Below, in pieces: positions 14,600-22,348 of a stretch of DNA of 22,458 nt. How positions within the stretch are numbered: the first letter of the stretch is position 1; the number at the start of each line of letters is the position of its first letter. The DNA is taken from NCBI GenBank assembly GCA_032124855.1, contig JAQBCT010000014.1, positions 1-22,458 on the forward strand. The letters run 5' to 3'. A program made the translations under genes and the position numbers. This DNA comes from DATJGR01 sp032124855. Its GTDB lineage: Bacteria > Pseudomonadota > Gammaproteobacteria > Pseudomonadales > Azotimanducaceae. The notes beneath the pieces are model-generated. The model was not told the DNA's origin. It saw nothing but the letters and a program-made list of their open reading frames with translations, and ran no database searches.

Positions 14600-15831
14600 G
14601 GCTCGTGCAGCGCCTCGGCCGGATTCAACGCTGCAGCCCGGCGCGCCGGATGCAACGCCGAGATGACGCAGAACGCCAACGACACCCCAGCGATGATGGC
14701 GATATCGCCACGCTGCACGACCGATGGCACCTCCGTGAAATAAGTTCCATCGAGCAAGCGCGCGCCGACCAGGAATTCCAGCAGCTCGACGGTTTCAGTG
14801 ACGTGGTAGGCCAGGAAAAGACCCAGCGCCAAACCCACCCCGATGCCGGCCACGGCGACGAGGATGCCTTGCACCAGCACCACCCTCAGGATCAATCCTT
14901 CAGCTGCACCCATGGTGCGCAGGATCGCGATATCCGAGCGCTTCTCATTCACGAGCATCGTTTGCGCTGAAACGATGTTGAACGCGGCGATGGCGACAAT
15001 CAGCGCAAGCAGCACGAACATCATGCCTTTCTCGAGGCGCACGGCGCGAAACAGCTCACCGTAGTCTGAACGCCAGTCGGAGATTTCCCACTGCGCGGGC
15101 AGCCGCCGTTCGAGGGACGCGCGCGCCGAGGCGACATCGAGCGGCGCCGCGAGCTTGATGCGCACCCCCAGACGACCGGTTGCAGCCAGGTTTCGCTGCT
15201 GCACTTCGTCGAACGCGATCAGCACGAGTGCATAGTCCAACTCGGCGCCGATCTCGAACGTGGCGCGCAGCGTGAATCGCTCGAGCCGCGGCACGATGCT
15301 GTCGCGGGTGGGCGTCGACAGCACCAGGGTCACCGCATCACCCACCCGAAAGCCCAGGTGCCTCGCCAGCGGTGCGCCCATCGCCAGGCCGCCGCTCGCG
15401 CTGCCAAAATCATCCAGGCTACCGGCAGTGATGTTGCTCGAGAGCACATCCATCGCGCTGAGCCCGGCTGCGTCCAGCCCGTACACCACGACGGCCTCCA
15501 CTGCGCCGCTGCGCGTAACCATGGCTTGCGCTTCGAAGAACGGAAATGCATCGCCGGTCCCGGGCTCCATGAAGGTGCGCGCCTTGAGCGCATCAACAGG
15601 GGCGTCCGCCGGTGGAACCACCACGAGATGCGGGACTGTCGAGAGAATGCGCCGATGCAGTTCCGCGTCGAATCCATTCATCACGCTGATCACCACCACG
15701 AGCACCGCAACACCCAGCGCGAGCCCCAGCACTGAAATCCAGGTGATCAACGAGACGAAGGCGCGGCCGCGGCGTGCGAGATAGCGCCAACCGATCCACA
15801 ACGAGGTTGCCCCGCCAATGGGCAGCGCCAC
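14596..15831 (-). CDS. lolE: Lipoprotein-releasing ABC permease, LolC/LolE family (second copy)
   Basis: Inner-membrane permease of the LolCDE complex, which extracts outer-membrane lipoproteins and hands them to LolA. The protein is 411 aa. The N-terminus SLWIGWRYLARRGRAFVSLITWISVLGLALGV is typical. A periplasmic domain lies at about 60-260. Three C-terminal TM helices follow, with IVAIAAFNIVSAQTMLV and the cytoplasmic coupling segment KRSDIAILRTMGA. The protein ends HPARRAAALNPAEALHEP, the family C-terminus. The start is a GTG whose G overlaps the lolD stop (TAGTG), so translation is coupled. LolC and LolE are named by position (third gene), so the symbol could be swapped. Confidence 0.88.
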   Translation of the reverse strand: MALPIGGATSLWIGWRYLARRGRAFVSLITWISVLGLALGVAVLVVVISVMNGFDAELHRRILSTVPHLVVVPPADAPVDALKARTFMEPGTGDAFPFFEAQAMVTRSGAVEAVVVYGLDAAGLSAMDVLSSNITAGSLDDFGSASGGLAMGAPLARHLGFRVGDAVTLVLSTPTRDSIVPRLERFTLRATFEIGAELDYALVLIAFDEVQQRNLAATGRLGVRIKLAAPLDVASARASLERRLPAQWEISDWRSDYGELFRAVRLEKGMMFVLLALIVAIAAFNIVSAQTMLVNEKRSDIAILRTMGAAEGLILRVVLVQGILVAVAGIGVGLALGLFLAYHVTETVELLEFLVGARLLDGTYFTEVPSVVQRGDIAIIAGVSLAFCVISALHPARRAAALNPAEALHEP

Positions 15832-16520
15832 TACGGTGCGTCCGGGCCGAGGCGGCCGTCGCTCAGATAGAGACGCCGTTGCATCCGGCGCGCGAGTTCT
15901 TCGTCGTGCGTGACAACGACGAAGGCAGTGCCGCGCCGCTGCGCCAGATCCAGCATGACTGAAAAAACCTGCTCAGCGCTTTCGTGGTCGAGGTTGCCAG
16001 TGGGCTCATCGGCCAGCACGACCGCCGGGTCCGCGACCAGGGCACGGGCGATAGCGACCCGTTGGCGCTCACCGCCAGAGAGCTGATTGGGATGGTGCGT
16101 CAACCGCTGCGCCAGCCCTACTGCAGCCAGAATGTCGCTCGCCTTGCGTTGCGCATCGCGCACTGGGTGCGCGCCCAACAGCAGCGGCATGGCAACGTTC
16201 TCCAGCGCCGTGAATTCGGGCAGCAGATGATGAAACTGATATACGAAGCCCATACGACGATTGCGCAGACGGGCGCGCTCAGCCGCGTTCAATGGGCCAA
16301 CCGCGCAGCCATCGATCTGCACCTCCCCTTCATCGGGATCGGCCAGGCCGGCAAGTATGTGCAGCAGCGTGCTCTTGCCAGATCCTGAGCGGCCTCGGAT
16401 CGCGATACGTTCGCCGCGCGCCACACTCAGATCCAGGCCTCGCAGCACGGGCAATACGCTCGGTCCCTGTCGAAATGATTTCGACAGGCCGTCACAGGCA
16501 AGCGCGGGCGGCTCACTCAT
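15831..16520 (-). CDS. lolD: Lipoprotein-releasing system ATP-binding protein LolD
   Basis: ABC ATPase powering LolCDE. The protein is 229 aa. Walker A is GRSGSGKS (about residues 43-50). The Q-loop region MGFVYQFHHLLPEFTALENV is the LolD-specific signature. The ABC signature is LSGGERQRVAIARAL, Walker B VVLADEPTGNLD, and the switch His is in VVTHDEE. The ATG at 16520 overlaps the end of lolC by 8 bp, and the TAG overlaps the lolE GTG by 1 bp. This places lolD in the middle of a compact lolC-lolD-lolE operon, as in E. coli. Confidence 0.96.
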   Translation of the reverse strand: MSEPPALACDGLSKSFRQGPSVLPVLRGLDLSVARGERIAIRGRSGSGKSTLLHILAGLADPDEGEVQIDGCAVGPLNAAERARLRNRRMGFVYQFHHLLPEFTALENVAMPLLLGAHPVRDAQRKASDILAAVGLAQRLTHHPNQLSGGERQRVAIARALVADPAVVLADEPTGNLDHESAEQVFSVMLDLAQRRGTAFVVVTHDEELARRMQRRLYLSDGRLGPDAP

Positions 16521-17742
16521 GCTTGAGCACCTCCGCCGGATTCAGGCGAGCCGCACGAAACGCGGGATATATCGTACTGGCGAGACTCAGCAGGAGTGCC
16601 ACACTGGTCACCGTCAACAGATCCATCAGCCGGATCTCGGCAGGCAGGTAGCTGATGAAGTATTGGCTCATCAGATGCAGGCCGAGTGTCCGCTCGAGCC
16701 AAGGGTAGCCTGCCTGCACCAGCAGGGAAGCACCGCTGCCCAGCAGCAGACCCAGGCAGACCCCGATCACGCCAATCACGGCCCCAAGAACTAGAAATGC
16801 GGTGACGATGCTGCCGGTGCTCGCGCCCAACGTACGCAACACGGCAACGTCGGCACGGCGTTGATTGACGACCATCACCAGCGCAGAAACGAGATTGAAG
16901 GCGGCCACACCCACCAGCAGGGACAGCAATAGAAACATCATCGCGCGTTGAAATACGATCGCGCGATACAGATTCCCGTGCATGCGCATCCAGGTGACCG
17001 AATAGAGCGCCTCACCTTCGAATGCAGCGACCGCCGCCGTTCCGATATCGCCGGCCTCGAACAGATCGGCGAGACGGATATTCAACCCGTCGACGCGAGA
17101 TCCCAGGCGGAACAGGCGCTGTGCGTCGCGCAGATCGATGTAGGCCGATCGTTGATCCAACTCGGATTGAGTATCGACGATACCCATCACGGTGAGCTTC
17201 TTCTGACGCGGGATCAGTCCGAGGAGACTCACGCTCGCATCTGGCAGCACGGCCGTCACGGAATCGCCAACAGTCACGCCGAGGCGCGCCGCGACACCAC
17301 GACCCAGCAGCACGGAAAATGCACCATCCACCAACTGACCCAGGCCACCATCGACATACCTGGCCAGATCCGAGGCACGCGCCTCGCGAACCGGATCGAT
17401 GCCCGAAAATGCAACCCCGGCCGACCGACCCCGCGCCACCAGCAATCCCGTGCCAGTGATGGTTGGCGTAACACCCACTACACCGGGTAACGCCTCGAGG
17501 CGGTGTGCATACGACTCCCACTGCTCGAGCGGTCTGCTGCCACGCAGTGTCAGATGCGGCAGCACGCCGAGTACCCGTTGTTGCAGCTCGCGCTCGAAAC
17601 CATTCATGACCGAAGTCACAAGCACGAGCACGGCCACGCTCAACACCAACCCGGCAATGGCGACAACGCTGATGAACGAAATGAAGCTACGCCGCGAGTT
17701 CGCGTAACGCAGCCCGATGTTGACGGCGAGCGGGTGAAACAC
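16513..17742 (-). CDS. lolC: Lipoprotein-releasing ABC permease, LolC/LolE family (first copy)
   Basis: First gene of the lol operon, about 409 aa. The N-terminus FHPLAVNIGLRYANSRRSFISFISVVAIAGLV is the LolC family start. The periplasmic domain follows, with LGRGVAARLGVTVGDSVTAVLP. C-terminal TM helices include LLVGVAAFNLVSALVMVV and then RRADVAVLRTLGAS, and the end is AARLNPAEVLKHE. I chose the GTG at 17742 because the family N-terminus begins there and a GGA lies 5 nt upstream. In-frame ATGs at 17790 and further up to 17910 would add a non-homologous leader. The paralogue lolE shares the layout but is clearly diverged. Confidence 0.88.
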   Translation of the reverse strand: MFHPLAVNIGLRYANSRRSFISFISVVAIAGLVLSVAVLVLVTSVMNGFERELQQRVLGVLPHLTLRGSRPLEQWESYAHRLEALPGVVGVTPTITGTGLLVARGRSAGVAFSGIDPVREARASDLARYVDGGLGQLVDGAFSVLLGRGVAARLGVTVGDSVTAVLPDASVSLLGLIPRQKKLTVMGIVDTQSELDQRSAYIDLRDAQRLFRLGSRVDGLNIRLADLFEAGDIGTAAVAAFEGEALYSVTWMRMHGNLYRAIVFQRAMMFLLLSLLVGVAAFNLVSALVMVVNQRRADVAVLRTLGASTGSIVTAFLVLGAVIGVIGVCLGLLLGSGASLLVQAGYPWLERTLGLHLMSQYFISYLPAEIRLMDLLTVTSVALLLSLASTIYPAFRAARLNPAEVLKHE

Positions 17743-17834
17743 AGCAATCCGGGGGGCGAAAAAATCGCGGCAGTGTAGCAGATGCGACATTGCGGCCATC
17801 CCGCGTGCCAGCGTTGTGCAGCGCCGGGGATGCG

Positions 17835-17849
17835 CCCCGCTCAGCGGGG
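17835..17849. repeat. GC hairpin at the nqrM stop codon
   Basis: CCCCGC and GCGGGG flank a 3-base loop (17841-17843) that is the nqrM stop codon itself. No T-run follows on the minus strand, so it is at best a weak transcription pause or an mRNA end structure. Confidence 0.35.
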
Positions 17850-18101
17850 GTCGCGCTCGGCGGGTCGCGCTGCGTCGTAGGTTAGATCGGACGTTGAGAC
17901 CGTCGAGCAAATCGTCCGGCTATCGGGGCGCGAAGCCGTTTCGCAGCGCGCCGGATCACCACCACAAATTTCGCATTCGCCGAGTCCGAGCTGGGCAAGG
18001 CCGCCGCAACTGCCTTTGATTGGCGCGCGACCAAAAATGACGCCGATCGACGTCGCCGCCACCGTCAGCAGCATGAAGATGAAAACCAGCAGAAGCGTCA
18101 T
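17841..18101 (-). CDS. nqrM: Na+-NQR maturation protein NqrM (DUF539)
   Basis: Small membrane-anchored factor required for assembly of the Na+-translocating NADH:quinone oxidoreductase, probably in delivering iron to the NqrD/E Fe site. One N-terminal TM helix (MTLLLVFIFMLLTVAATSIGV) is followed by FGRAPIKGSCGG and CEICGGDPARCE, the four-Cys signature (C32, C43, C46, C53). The start at 18101 has AGGGA 6 nt upstream. An ATG two codons earlier (18107) overlaps the apbE stop as ATGA and is the alternative. The Cys motif ends near residue 54, and a tail of about 32 residues with no recognised family match follows. It is preceded by apbE, its usual partner, but no nqrABCDEF is in view. Confidence 0.9.
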   Translation of the reverse strand: MTLLLVFIFMLLTVAATSIGVIFGRAPIKGSCGGLAQLGLGECEICGGDPARCETASRPDSRTICSTVSTSDLTYDAARPAERDPR

Positions 18102-18103
18102 GG

Positions 18104-19135
18104 TCATTCCCTGTTCTCGTCCAGCCATTCCATGAACGCCGGACTCGTGTATTCGACATATCCCGACGGTGTCCGTTCGATGAACTGCGCAGCCAGACCG
18201 TGTTCGGTGGCAAACGCGAGACCGTCGGTGGGCCCAAGTACGTCGAGCAGCGTAGCAAATCCATCGGCCCACAGGGTGGAACGATGCAGCACCGTCACGC
18301 TGGCGAGATCGTGCGCAACGGGCGCTCCGGCACGCGGGTCCATCGTGTGCGAGAAGCGCTGGCCGCCCGCCTCGAAGAAATCTCGATAGTCACCCGAAGT
18401 GGATACCGCCATTTCGGTCAGCGACAACACTTTGCGCACTTCGCCCATCGCGGCACTGTCGGGGACCTCGATGCCGATTCGCCATGCCGACCCGTCAGGC
18501 TTGGCGCCCCCGGTGCGCACCTCGCCGCCCACTTCCACCATGTAGCCGTGACACGCGAAGCGATCGAGCATTTCAGCGAGAAGATCCACCGTATAACCCT
18601 GCGCGATTGCTCCGAGGTCAACGTCGAGTTCCCGCGTCTTTCGCAGCGCTGGCGGATTCTGGCGCACCTGCAGATTCGCAAACCCGATGCGCGATCGCGC
18701 AGCCTCTACTGCCTCGGTCGAGGGCTTGCGCTCACGCTGACCATCGGGACCAAATCCCCAGACATTCACCAGCGGACCCACGGTGACATCGAAGGCCCCC
18801 CCCGACAGCCGCGCCAGCTGTTGTCCCGCGTCAGCGACATAGGCAAGCGCGGCCGGGACGCTGTGCCAGCCACCCGGCTCCGACGCATTGAACTGCGACA
18901 ACGCCGATTCCGAGTTGTAGGTCGACATCTGCTCGTCAACCTGGCGCAGCACGGCATCCACCGACGCCTGCAGCGCTGGCTGCGGCATGTCGCAGAAGGT
19001 CCGCACCGAGTAACTCGTGCCCTGGGTCGGGCCGGCCAGCGTCAGTTCGGTGGCGCGGTGTTCGCAGCCGCCGAGCAGCGTGCACCACGCCAGCAGAGCA
19101 ATGACTGATTTGAAGGATCGCCGCACGGCGCGCAT
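18104..19135 (-). CDS. apbE: FAD:protein FMN transferase ApbE (lipoprotein)
   Basis: Covalently attaches FMN from FAD to Thr/Ser of target proteins such as NqrB/NqrC or RnfD/RnfG; acts at the periplasmic face. The protein is 343 aa. The signal peptide ends with lipobox LLGG-C24, so it is a lipoprotein. Family motifs in order: STYNSESALSQFN, GGAFDVTVGPLVNVWGFG, DVDLGAIAQGYTVD, VEVGGEVRTGG, STSGDYRDFF, HTMDPRAGAP and WADGFATLLDVLG (metal-binding Asp). The ATG at 19135 has only a weak SD. It overlaps or abuts nqrM, so the pair forms a unit as in Na+-NQR operons. It is divergent from the symporter gene, 114 bp away. Confidence 0.95.
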   Translation of the reverse strand: MRAVRRSFKSVIALLAWCTLLGGCEHRATELTLAGPTQGTSYSVRTFCDMPQPALQASVDAVLRQVDEQMSTYNSESALSQFNASEPGGWHSVPAALAYVADAGQQLARLSGGAFDVTVGPLVNVWGFGPDGQRERKPSTEAVEAARSRIGFANLQVRQNPPALRKTRELDVDLGAIAQGYTVDLLAEMLDRFACHGYMVEVGGEVRTGGAKPDGSAWRIGIEVPDSAAMGEVRKVLSLTEMAVSTSGDYRDFFEAGGQRFSHTMDPRAGAPVAHDLASVTVLHRSTLWADGFATLLDVLGPTDGLAFATEHGLAAQFIERTPSGYVEYTSPAFMEWLDENRE

Positions 19136-19152
19136 CGTACCGGATCGGGTTC

Positions 19153-19181
19153 TTGACGGGTACGCACCCGCTCCCTAACCT
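19153..19181 (+). promoter_or_regulatory. Possible promoter of the symporter gene
   Basis: TTGACG (19153-19158), 17-nt spacer, TAACCT (19176-19181), about 70 bp before the ATG. The -35 matches 5 of 6 consensus bases and the -10 only 3 of 6. It lies in the 114-bp gap between divergent apbE and the symporter. Confidence 0.35.
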
Positions 19182-19249
19182 GCCCGGCTGCCCGACGAGG
19201 ACCCCTCCACCATCGAAACTCAACGCCAAGCGCGATTTGGGGCCGGCCC

Positions 19250-20473
19250 ATGACGCGACTCCTCATGCTGTGGACGGTCGCAGCCGCTGCGCTTGGCTGG
19301 CTGCTCGCGGTTGTCTGGCCCGACGCTGCGTGGCTGGCTGTGGCGATGGGCCTGGGCAAGACGCTGTTTCTGTCGGCTTTGAAGCTGATCATCGGTCCGC
19401 TGATATTTCTATCGCTGGTGTCAGGGCTGCTGAGCCTGGAAAACGTCCGCCGCTTTCGCACCATCGGGCTGTCGACACTGGGGTACTACGTGCTGACGAC
19501 CGCAATCGCGGTGAGCATCGGCCTCGTCGTGGTGTATTTCGTGCACCCGTGGACGGCCGGTCCGACGATCACATTGCCCCCGGGCACTGAACGCGGCGCG
19601 CTGATTGATGTCCACGACGCATCGATTGGCGCCGTGCTGAGCGGTCTCGCCCGCTCGGCCTTCGTCAATCCGGTGTCCGCCTTCGTCGACCTCAATATCC
19701 TGGGGATCGTCACCAACGCTCTGCTCTTCGGGCTGGCTGCATTGTTCGCGTTGCCGTCTGACAGCCGTCTGCCAGTCGCCATCGCGGACCTCACACGCGT
19801 CGTCTACCAGATCACAGGCTGGATCGTACGCCTGGTACCACTTGGCGTGCTGGCGATTACCTTCGAACTGGCCGGCAGCATCACTGCGGCGCTGCTCGAA
19901 CAGCTGTTCGACTTTTCACTGGTGGTGGTGAGTGCAACGTTACTGCACGGCCTGATCGTATTGCCGCTCATCGCATGGGTTGCCACCGGCACCACGCCCT
20001 GGCGACTCGCGCGCGCCATTGCGCATCCGTTGGTAGTTGCATTCGCCACCTCATCCAGCGCAGCGACACTGCCGGTCTCCATGCAGGCGGCGCGCGACGA
20101 ACTGAATGTGTCGGCCGAAGTAGCCGGCTTCGTACTGCCGCTGGGTGCGCAGATGAATATGGACGGAACGGCCCTGTTCGAGGGCATCGCCGCCGTCTTT
20201 CTCGCACACCTATTCGGCGTGGAACTGGGACTTGCGGGAACAGCGATGGTGTTCGCCATGGCGATGGTGTCATCCATCGGTGCGCCGGGGGTGCCGTCTG
20301 CGTCCATGGCGGGCATGCAGATGGTCATGCTCGCGGTGGGCATTCCACTGGAAGCCATTGGCATCCTGCTGTTGATCGAACGACCCCTCGACACATTTCG
20401 CACCGCCGTCAATGTCGAGGGCGATCTCGTCGGCTGCATCGTGGTGCAGCACCGTCACGCCGTGGTTGCGTAG
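19250..20473 (+). CDS. Dicarboxylate/amino acid:cation symporter (DAACS, GltP/DctA type)
   Basis: Secondary transporter with the GltPh fold, 407 aa, polytopic in the inner membrane. Core motifs are complete: Ser-rich HP1 hairpin ATSSSAATLPVSM, TM7 NMDGTAL (cation site), HP2 GAPGVPSASM, and TM8 DTFRTAVNVEGD. The TM8 motif has the spacing D-x2-R-x3-N-x3-D of the GltPh residues D394, R397, N401 and D405. The Arg binds a side-chain carboxylate, so an acidic amino acid or C4-dicarboxylate is the likely substrate. Sodium or proton coupling cannot be decided. The ATG at 19250 has only a GGGG-type upstream signal. The histidine phosphatase follows by 30 bp. The N-terminus looks slightly short. Confidence 0.92.
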   Translation: MTRLLMLWTVAAAALGWLLAVVWPDAAWLAVAMGLGKTLFLSALKLIIGPLIFLSLVSGLLSLENVRRFRTIGLSTLGYYVLTTAIAVSIGLVVVYFVHPWTAGPTITLPPGTERGALIDVHDASIGAVLSGLARSAFVNPVSAFVDLNILGIVTNALLFGLAALFALPSDSRLPVAIADLTRVVYQITGWIVRLVPLGVLAITFELAGSITAALLEQLFDFSLVVVSATLLHGLIVLPLIAWVATGTTPWRLARAIAHPLVVAFATSSSAATLPVSMQAARDELNVSAEVAGFVLPLGAQMNMDGTALFEGIAAVFLAHLFGVELGLAGTAMVFAMAMVSSIGAPGVPSASMAGMQMVMLAVGIPLEAIGILLLIERPLDTFRTAVNVEGDLVGCIVVQHRHAVVA

Positions 20474-20503
20474 AATGTTGTCATTCGTCGCAATCGCAGC
20501 CCC

Positions 20504-21109
20504 ATGACACGCCAACTCCTATTGATCCGCCATGGCCAGATTGGCGCCAACGTTTCGCGTCGCTGGCATGGTGCAACCGACAGCCCGCTCACCACGACAG
20601 GACGTCGCCAGATCGCCCGATTGGCCCGACGCATCGCCGGACAATGGGGCGATATCGAGGCGATCTACTCCAGTCCGCTGCAACGTTGCCGTCACACGGC
20701 GGAGGCGATCGCAGTCAGACTCGGGCGGCAGATCATCCTCGAGGACGATCTGCGTGAATATGGCATCGGCGAATTCGAGGATTGCCCGTTCGATGCGCTG
20801 CACACGCAGCACGACTTCTACCGGCGCATCCGCGAGAACGCCGACTACGCACCGCGCGGCGGTGACTCGCTGAACGGCGTGGCAATGCGTGTGGTGGCGG
20901 CGCTAAAGCGCATTCACGCGGGGCACGCCGATACGAAACCGATCGCGGTCGTGAGTCACGGTGCGGCCATGGCCATTGCGCTGGCCACACTGGTTGACCA
21001 TGATCCGAGGCATTGGACGAATTATCATTTCAACAATTGCAGCGTAACGGAACTGCAGTTGGAGCCCGAACCCATAGTGGCTGCGTTCAATTGCACCATA
21101 CATCTTTAG
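20504..21109 (+). CDS. Histidine phosphatase (phosphoglycerate-mutase-like) family protein
   Basis: 201-aa cytoplasmic protein of branch 1 of the histidine phosphatase superfamily. The catalytic motif LLIRHGQ gives R9-H10-G11, with H10 the phospho-acceptor. SSPLQRCRHTAEA supplies the second Arg (R61), LREYGIGEFE the acid residue (E85), and VVSHGAAM the second His (H152). The length suits a small-molecule phosphatase such as a CobC/GpmB-type enzyme rather than glycolytic mutase. Substrate unknown. It follows the symporter by 30 bp and may be cotranscribed with it. The hairpin downstream (21120-21137) may end the transcript. Confidence 0.9.
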   Translation: MTRQLLLIRHGQIGANVSRRWHGATDSPLTTTGRRQIARLARRIAGQWGDIEAIYSSPLQRCRHTAEAIAVRLGRQIILEDDLREYGIGEFEDCPFDALHTQHDFYRRIRENADYAPRGGDSLNGVAMRVVAALKRIHAGHADTKPIAVVSHGAAMAIALATLVDHDPRHWTNYHFNNCSVTELQLEPEPIVAAFNCTIHL

Positions 21110-21119
21110 ACGTGGGGTC

Positions 21120-21137
21120 GAGTCGCCTTCGCGACTC
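21120..21137 (+). terminator. Hairpin after the histidine phosphatase gene
   Basis: GAGTCGC-CTTC-GCGACTC forms a perfect 7-bp stem with a 4-base loop, 10 bp after the stop. No T-run follows, so it may be an incomplete or Rho-assisted terminator. Confidence 0.45.
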
Positions 21138-21178
21138 CTGCGTCGGCAATCGAGCCAACAATTCAATCAGGGGGAACC

Positions 21179-21952
21179 ATGCCGGAATTCTGTAGCGTCG
21201 AAAAAGCCGGACATCTCACTATCGTCACCATCGAGCGGCCCGAGCGCATGAATGCGCTTCACCCGCCCGGCAACGCGGAGCTTGGCGTGGTATTTGACGA
21301 GTTCGCGGCTGACGAGGACGCGTGGGTTGCCATCATCACGGGTCGCGGCGAGAGGGCCTTCAGCGCCGGCAACGATTTGCGCTATCAGGCCGAAGGCGGC
21401 CAGCGTGTGCCAATGCCGCGTGGTTTTGGTGGATTGACGTCGCGCTTCGATCTGGGCAAACCGGTGATCGCCGCCGTCAACGGTGTCGCGATGGGTGGCG
21501 GATTCGAAATCGCCTTGGCATGCGACCTGATCGTGGCTGCTGATACGGCGATTTTTGCGCTACCGGAACCTCGGGTGGGCCTGGCAGCGCTGGCCGGGGG
21601 ATTGCACCGATTGCCACGCCAGATCGGCACCAAACAGGCGCTGGGCATGATTCTCACCGGGCGACGCGTGGGTGCCGCCGAAGGCCAACGGCTCGGATTC
21701 GTCAACGAGGTCGTGCCGGCGGCGCAACTGCTGACAGCGGCACGACGCTGGGCGAACGAAATCTGCGAGTGCGCGCCGCTTTCCATTCGCGCGAGCAAAG
21801 ACGTCGTCTATGCCGGCCTCGCCGCAGGCTCGCTGGAAGCCGCCATGAAGGGGAACTACGACTCTGTGCGCGCGATGGTCTCGAGCGCGGACTTCATCGA
21901 AGGTCCAAAGGCGTTCGCCGAGAAGCGTCCGCCCAAATGGCAGGGCCGCTAG
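21179..21952 (+). CDS. Enoyl-CoA hydratase/isomerase (crotonase) family protein
   Basis: 257-aa crotonase-fold protein that should bind an acyl-CoA thioester. The oxyanion-hole segments are FSAGNDLR (about 61-68) and GVAMGGGFEIAL (102-113). One catalytic Glu is present, E130 in ALPEPRVG (equivalent to rat Glu144), but the second (rat Glu164) is Gly156 in KQALGMILTG. That argues against a canonical hydratase and for an isomerase, CaiD-like or other reaction. The C-terminus IEGPKAFAEKRPPKWQGR resembles the CaiD-type end. The start ATG has a clear AGGGGG 4 nt upstream. It is convergent with the small gene, with stops 2 bp apart. Confidence 0.9.
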   Translation: MPEFCSVEKAGHLTIVTIERPERMNALHPPGNAELGVVFDEFAADEDAWVAIITGRGERAFSAGNDLRYQAEGGQRVPMPRGFGGLTSRFDLGKPVIAAVNGVAMGGGFEIALACDLIVAADTAIFALPEPRVGLAALAGGLHRLPRQIGTKQALGMILTGRRVGAAEGQRLGFVNEVVPAAQLLTAARRWANEICECAPLSIRASKDVVYAGLAAGSLEAAMKGNYDSVRAMVSSADFIEGPKAFAEKRPPKWQGR

Positions 21953-21954
21953 CG

Positions 21955-22152
21955 TCAGTCCATTCGTGCGGCGAGACAGGCTGCATTCAGCGCCTCGGCG
22001 ACCATGGCTACCGCCAGGCATACATCGTTGAGCGCGCGCTCGTCGCCGCGTCGCGCCATTTCCGAAATGATTTCCACGCGCGGGATGGCTACGTAGAGCA
22101 CGTCCGGCGCGGGATCGAATTGACCCGGATAGGGACTCAAAGCGTCTTTCAT
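21955..22152 (-). CDS. Small hypothetical protein (65 aa, or 87 aa)
   Basis: Not recognised. From the ATG at 22152 the protein is 65 aa: MKDALSPYPGQFDPAPDVLYVAIPR, then a helical, mostly soluble segment EIISEMARRGDERALNDVCLAVAMVAEALNAACLAAR. The frame is also open from an ATG at 22218 (87 aa, beginning MGFLDWHESC). Neither start has a good Shine-Dalgarno. The 22218 start would be only 2 bp from an AT-rich promoter-like element, so I favour 22152 with the upstream stretch as leader. There is no TM helix or signal peptide. The real-gene case rests on helix-like composition, placement convergent to the crotonase gene, and the AT-rich promoter region. Confidence 0.45.
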   Translation of the reverse strand: MKDALSPYPGQFDPAPDVLYVAIPRVEIISEMARRGDERALNDVCLAVAMVAEALNAACLAARMD

Positions 22153-22220
22153 TGAGGGTTCGCTTACTGCTGGTCCACGGTAGGTAGTACAGGATTCATG
22201 CCAATCGAGAAATCCCATTT

Positions 22221-22240
22221 AACTGTATGTTTTATATGTA
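22221..22240. promoter_or_regulatory. Degenerate LexA-like / AT-rich promoter element
   Basis: Read on the minus strand this is TACATATAAAACATACAGTT. One half (CATACAG) matches the LexA consensus; the whole matches 12 of 20 positions, which is weak. It sits just before the 22218 ATG and could equally be a plain -10 region for the small gene. Confidence 0.25.
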
Positions 22241-22249
22241 CTTATATGA

Positions 22250-22263
22250 GTCGGTCAACCGAC
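22250..22263. repeat. 14-bp dyad between divergent genes
   Basis: GTCGGT-CA-ACCGAC is a perfect 6-bp inverted repeat with a 2-base spacer. It lies in the 130-bp gap between the small minus-strand gene and the transporter, where a repressor site could serve either one. No known operator was recognised. Confidence 0.35.
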
Positions 22264-22348
22264 GAAATTCAGTCAGTACCTGCCACATTAGCGCACGGGT
22301 TGCCGCGCCGCGTCATGAGCTAGGCGCGCAGGCCGGCGGGCAAATGTC

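Noticed and set aside
17795..17812. Sigma54-like TGGCACG element upstream of lolC (minus strand)
   Set aside because: The GG-to-GC spacing is one base too long for a sigma54 promoter and the -12 element is not TTGC.
18200..19108. 302-aa plus-strand frame opposite apbE
   Set aside because: The apbE motifs and lipobox are intact on the minus strand; this frame shows no domain.
22264..22348. Possible RNA gene or attachment site before the MFS gene
   Set aside because: No tRNA-like cloverleaf, direct repeat or terminator is visible in this stretch.
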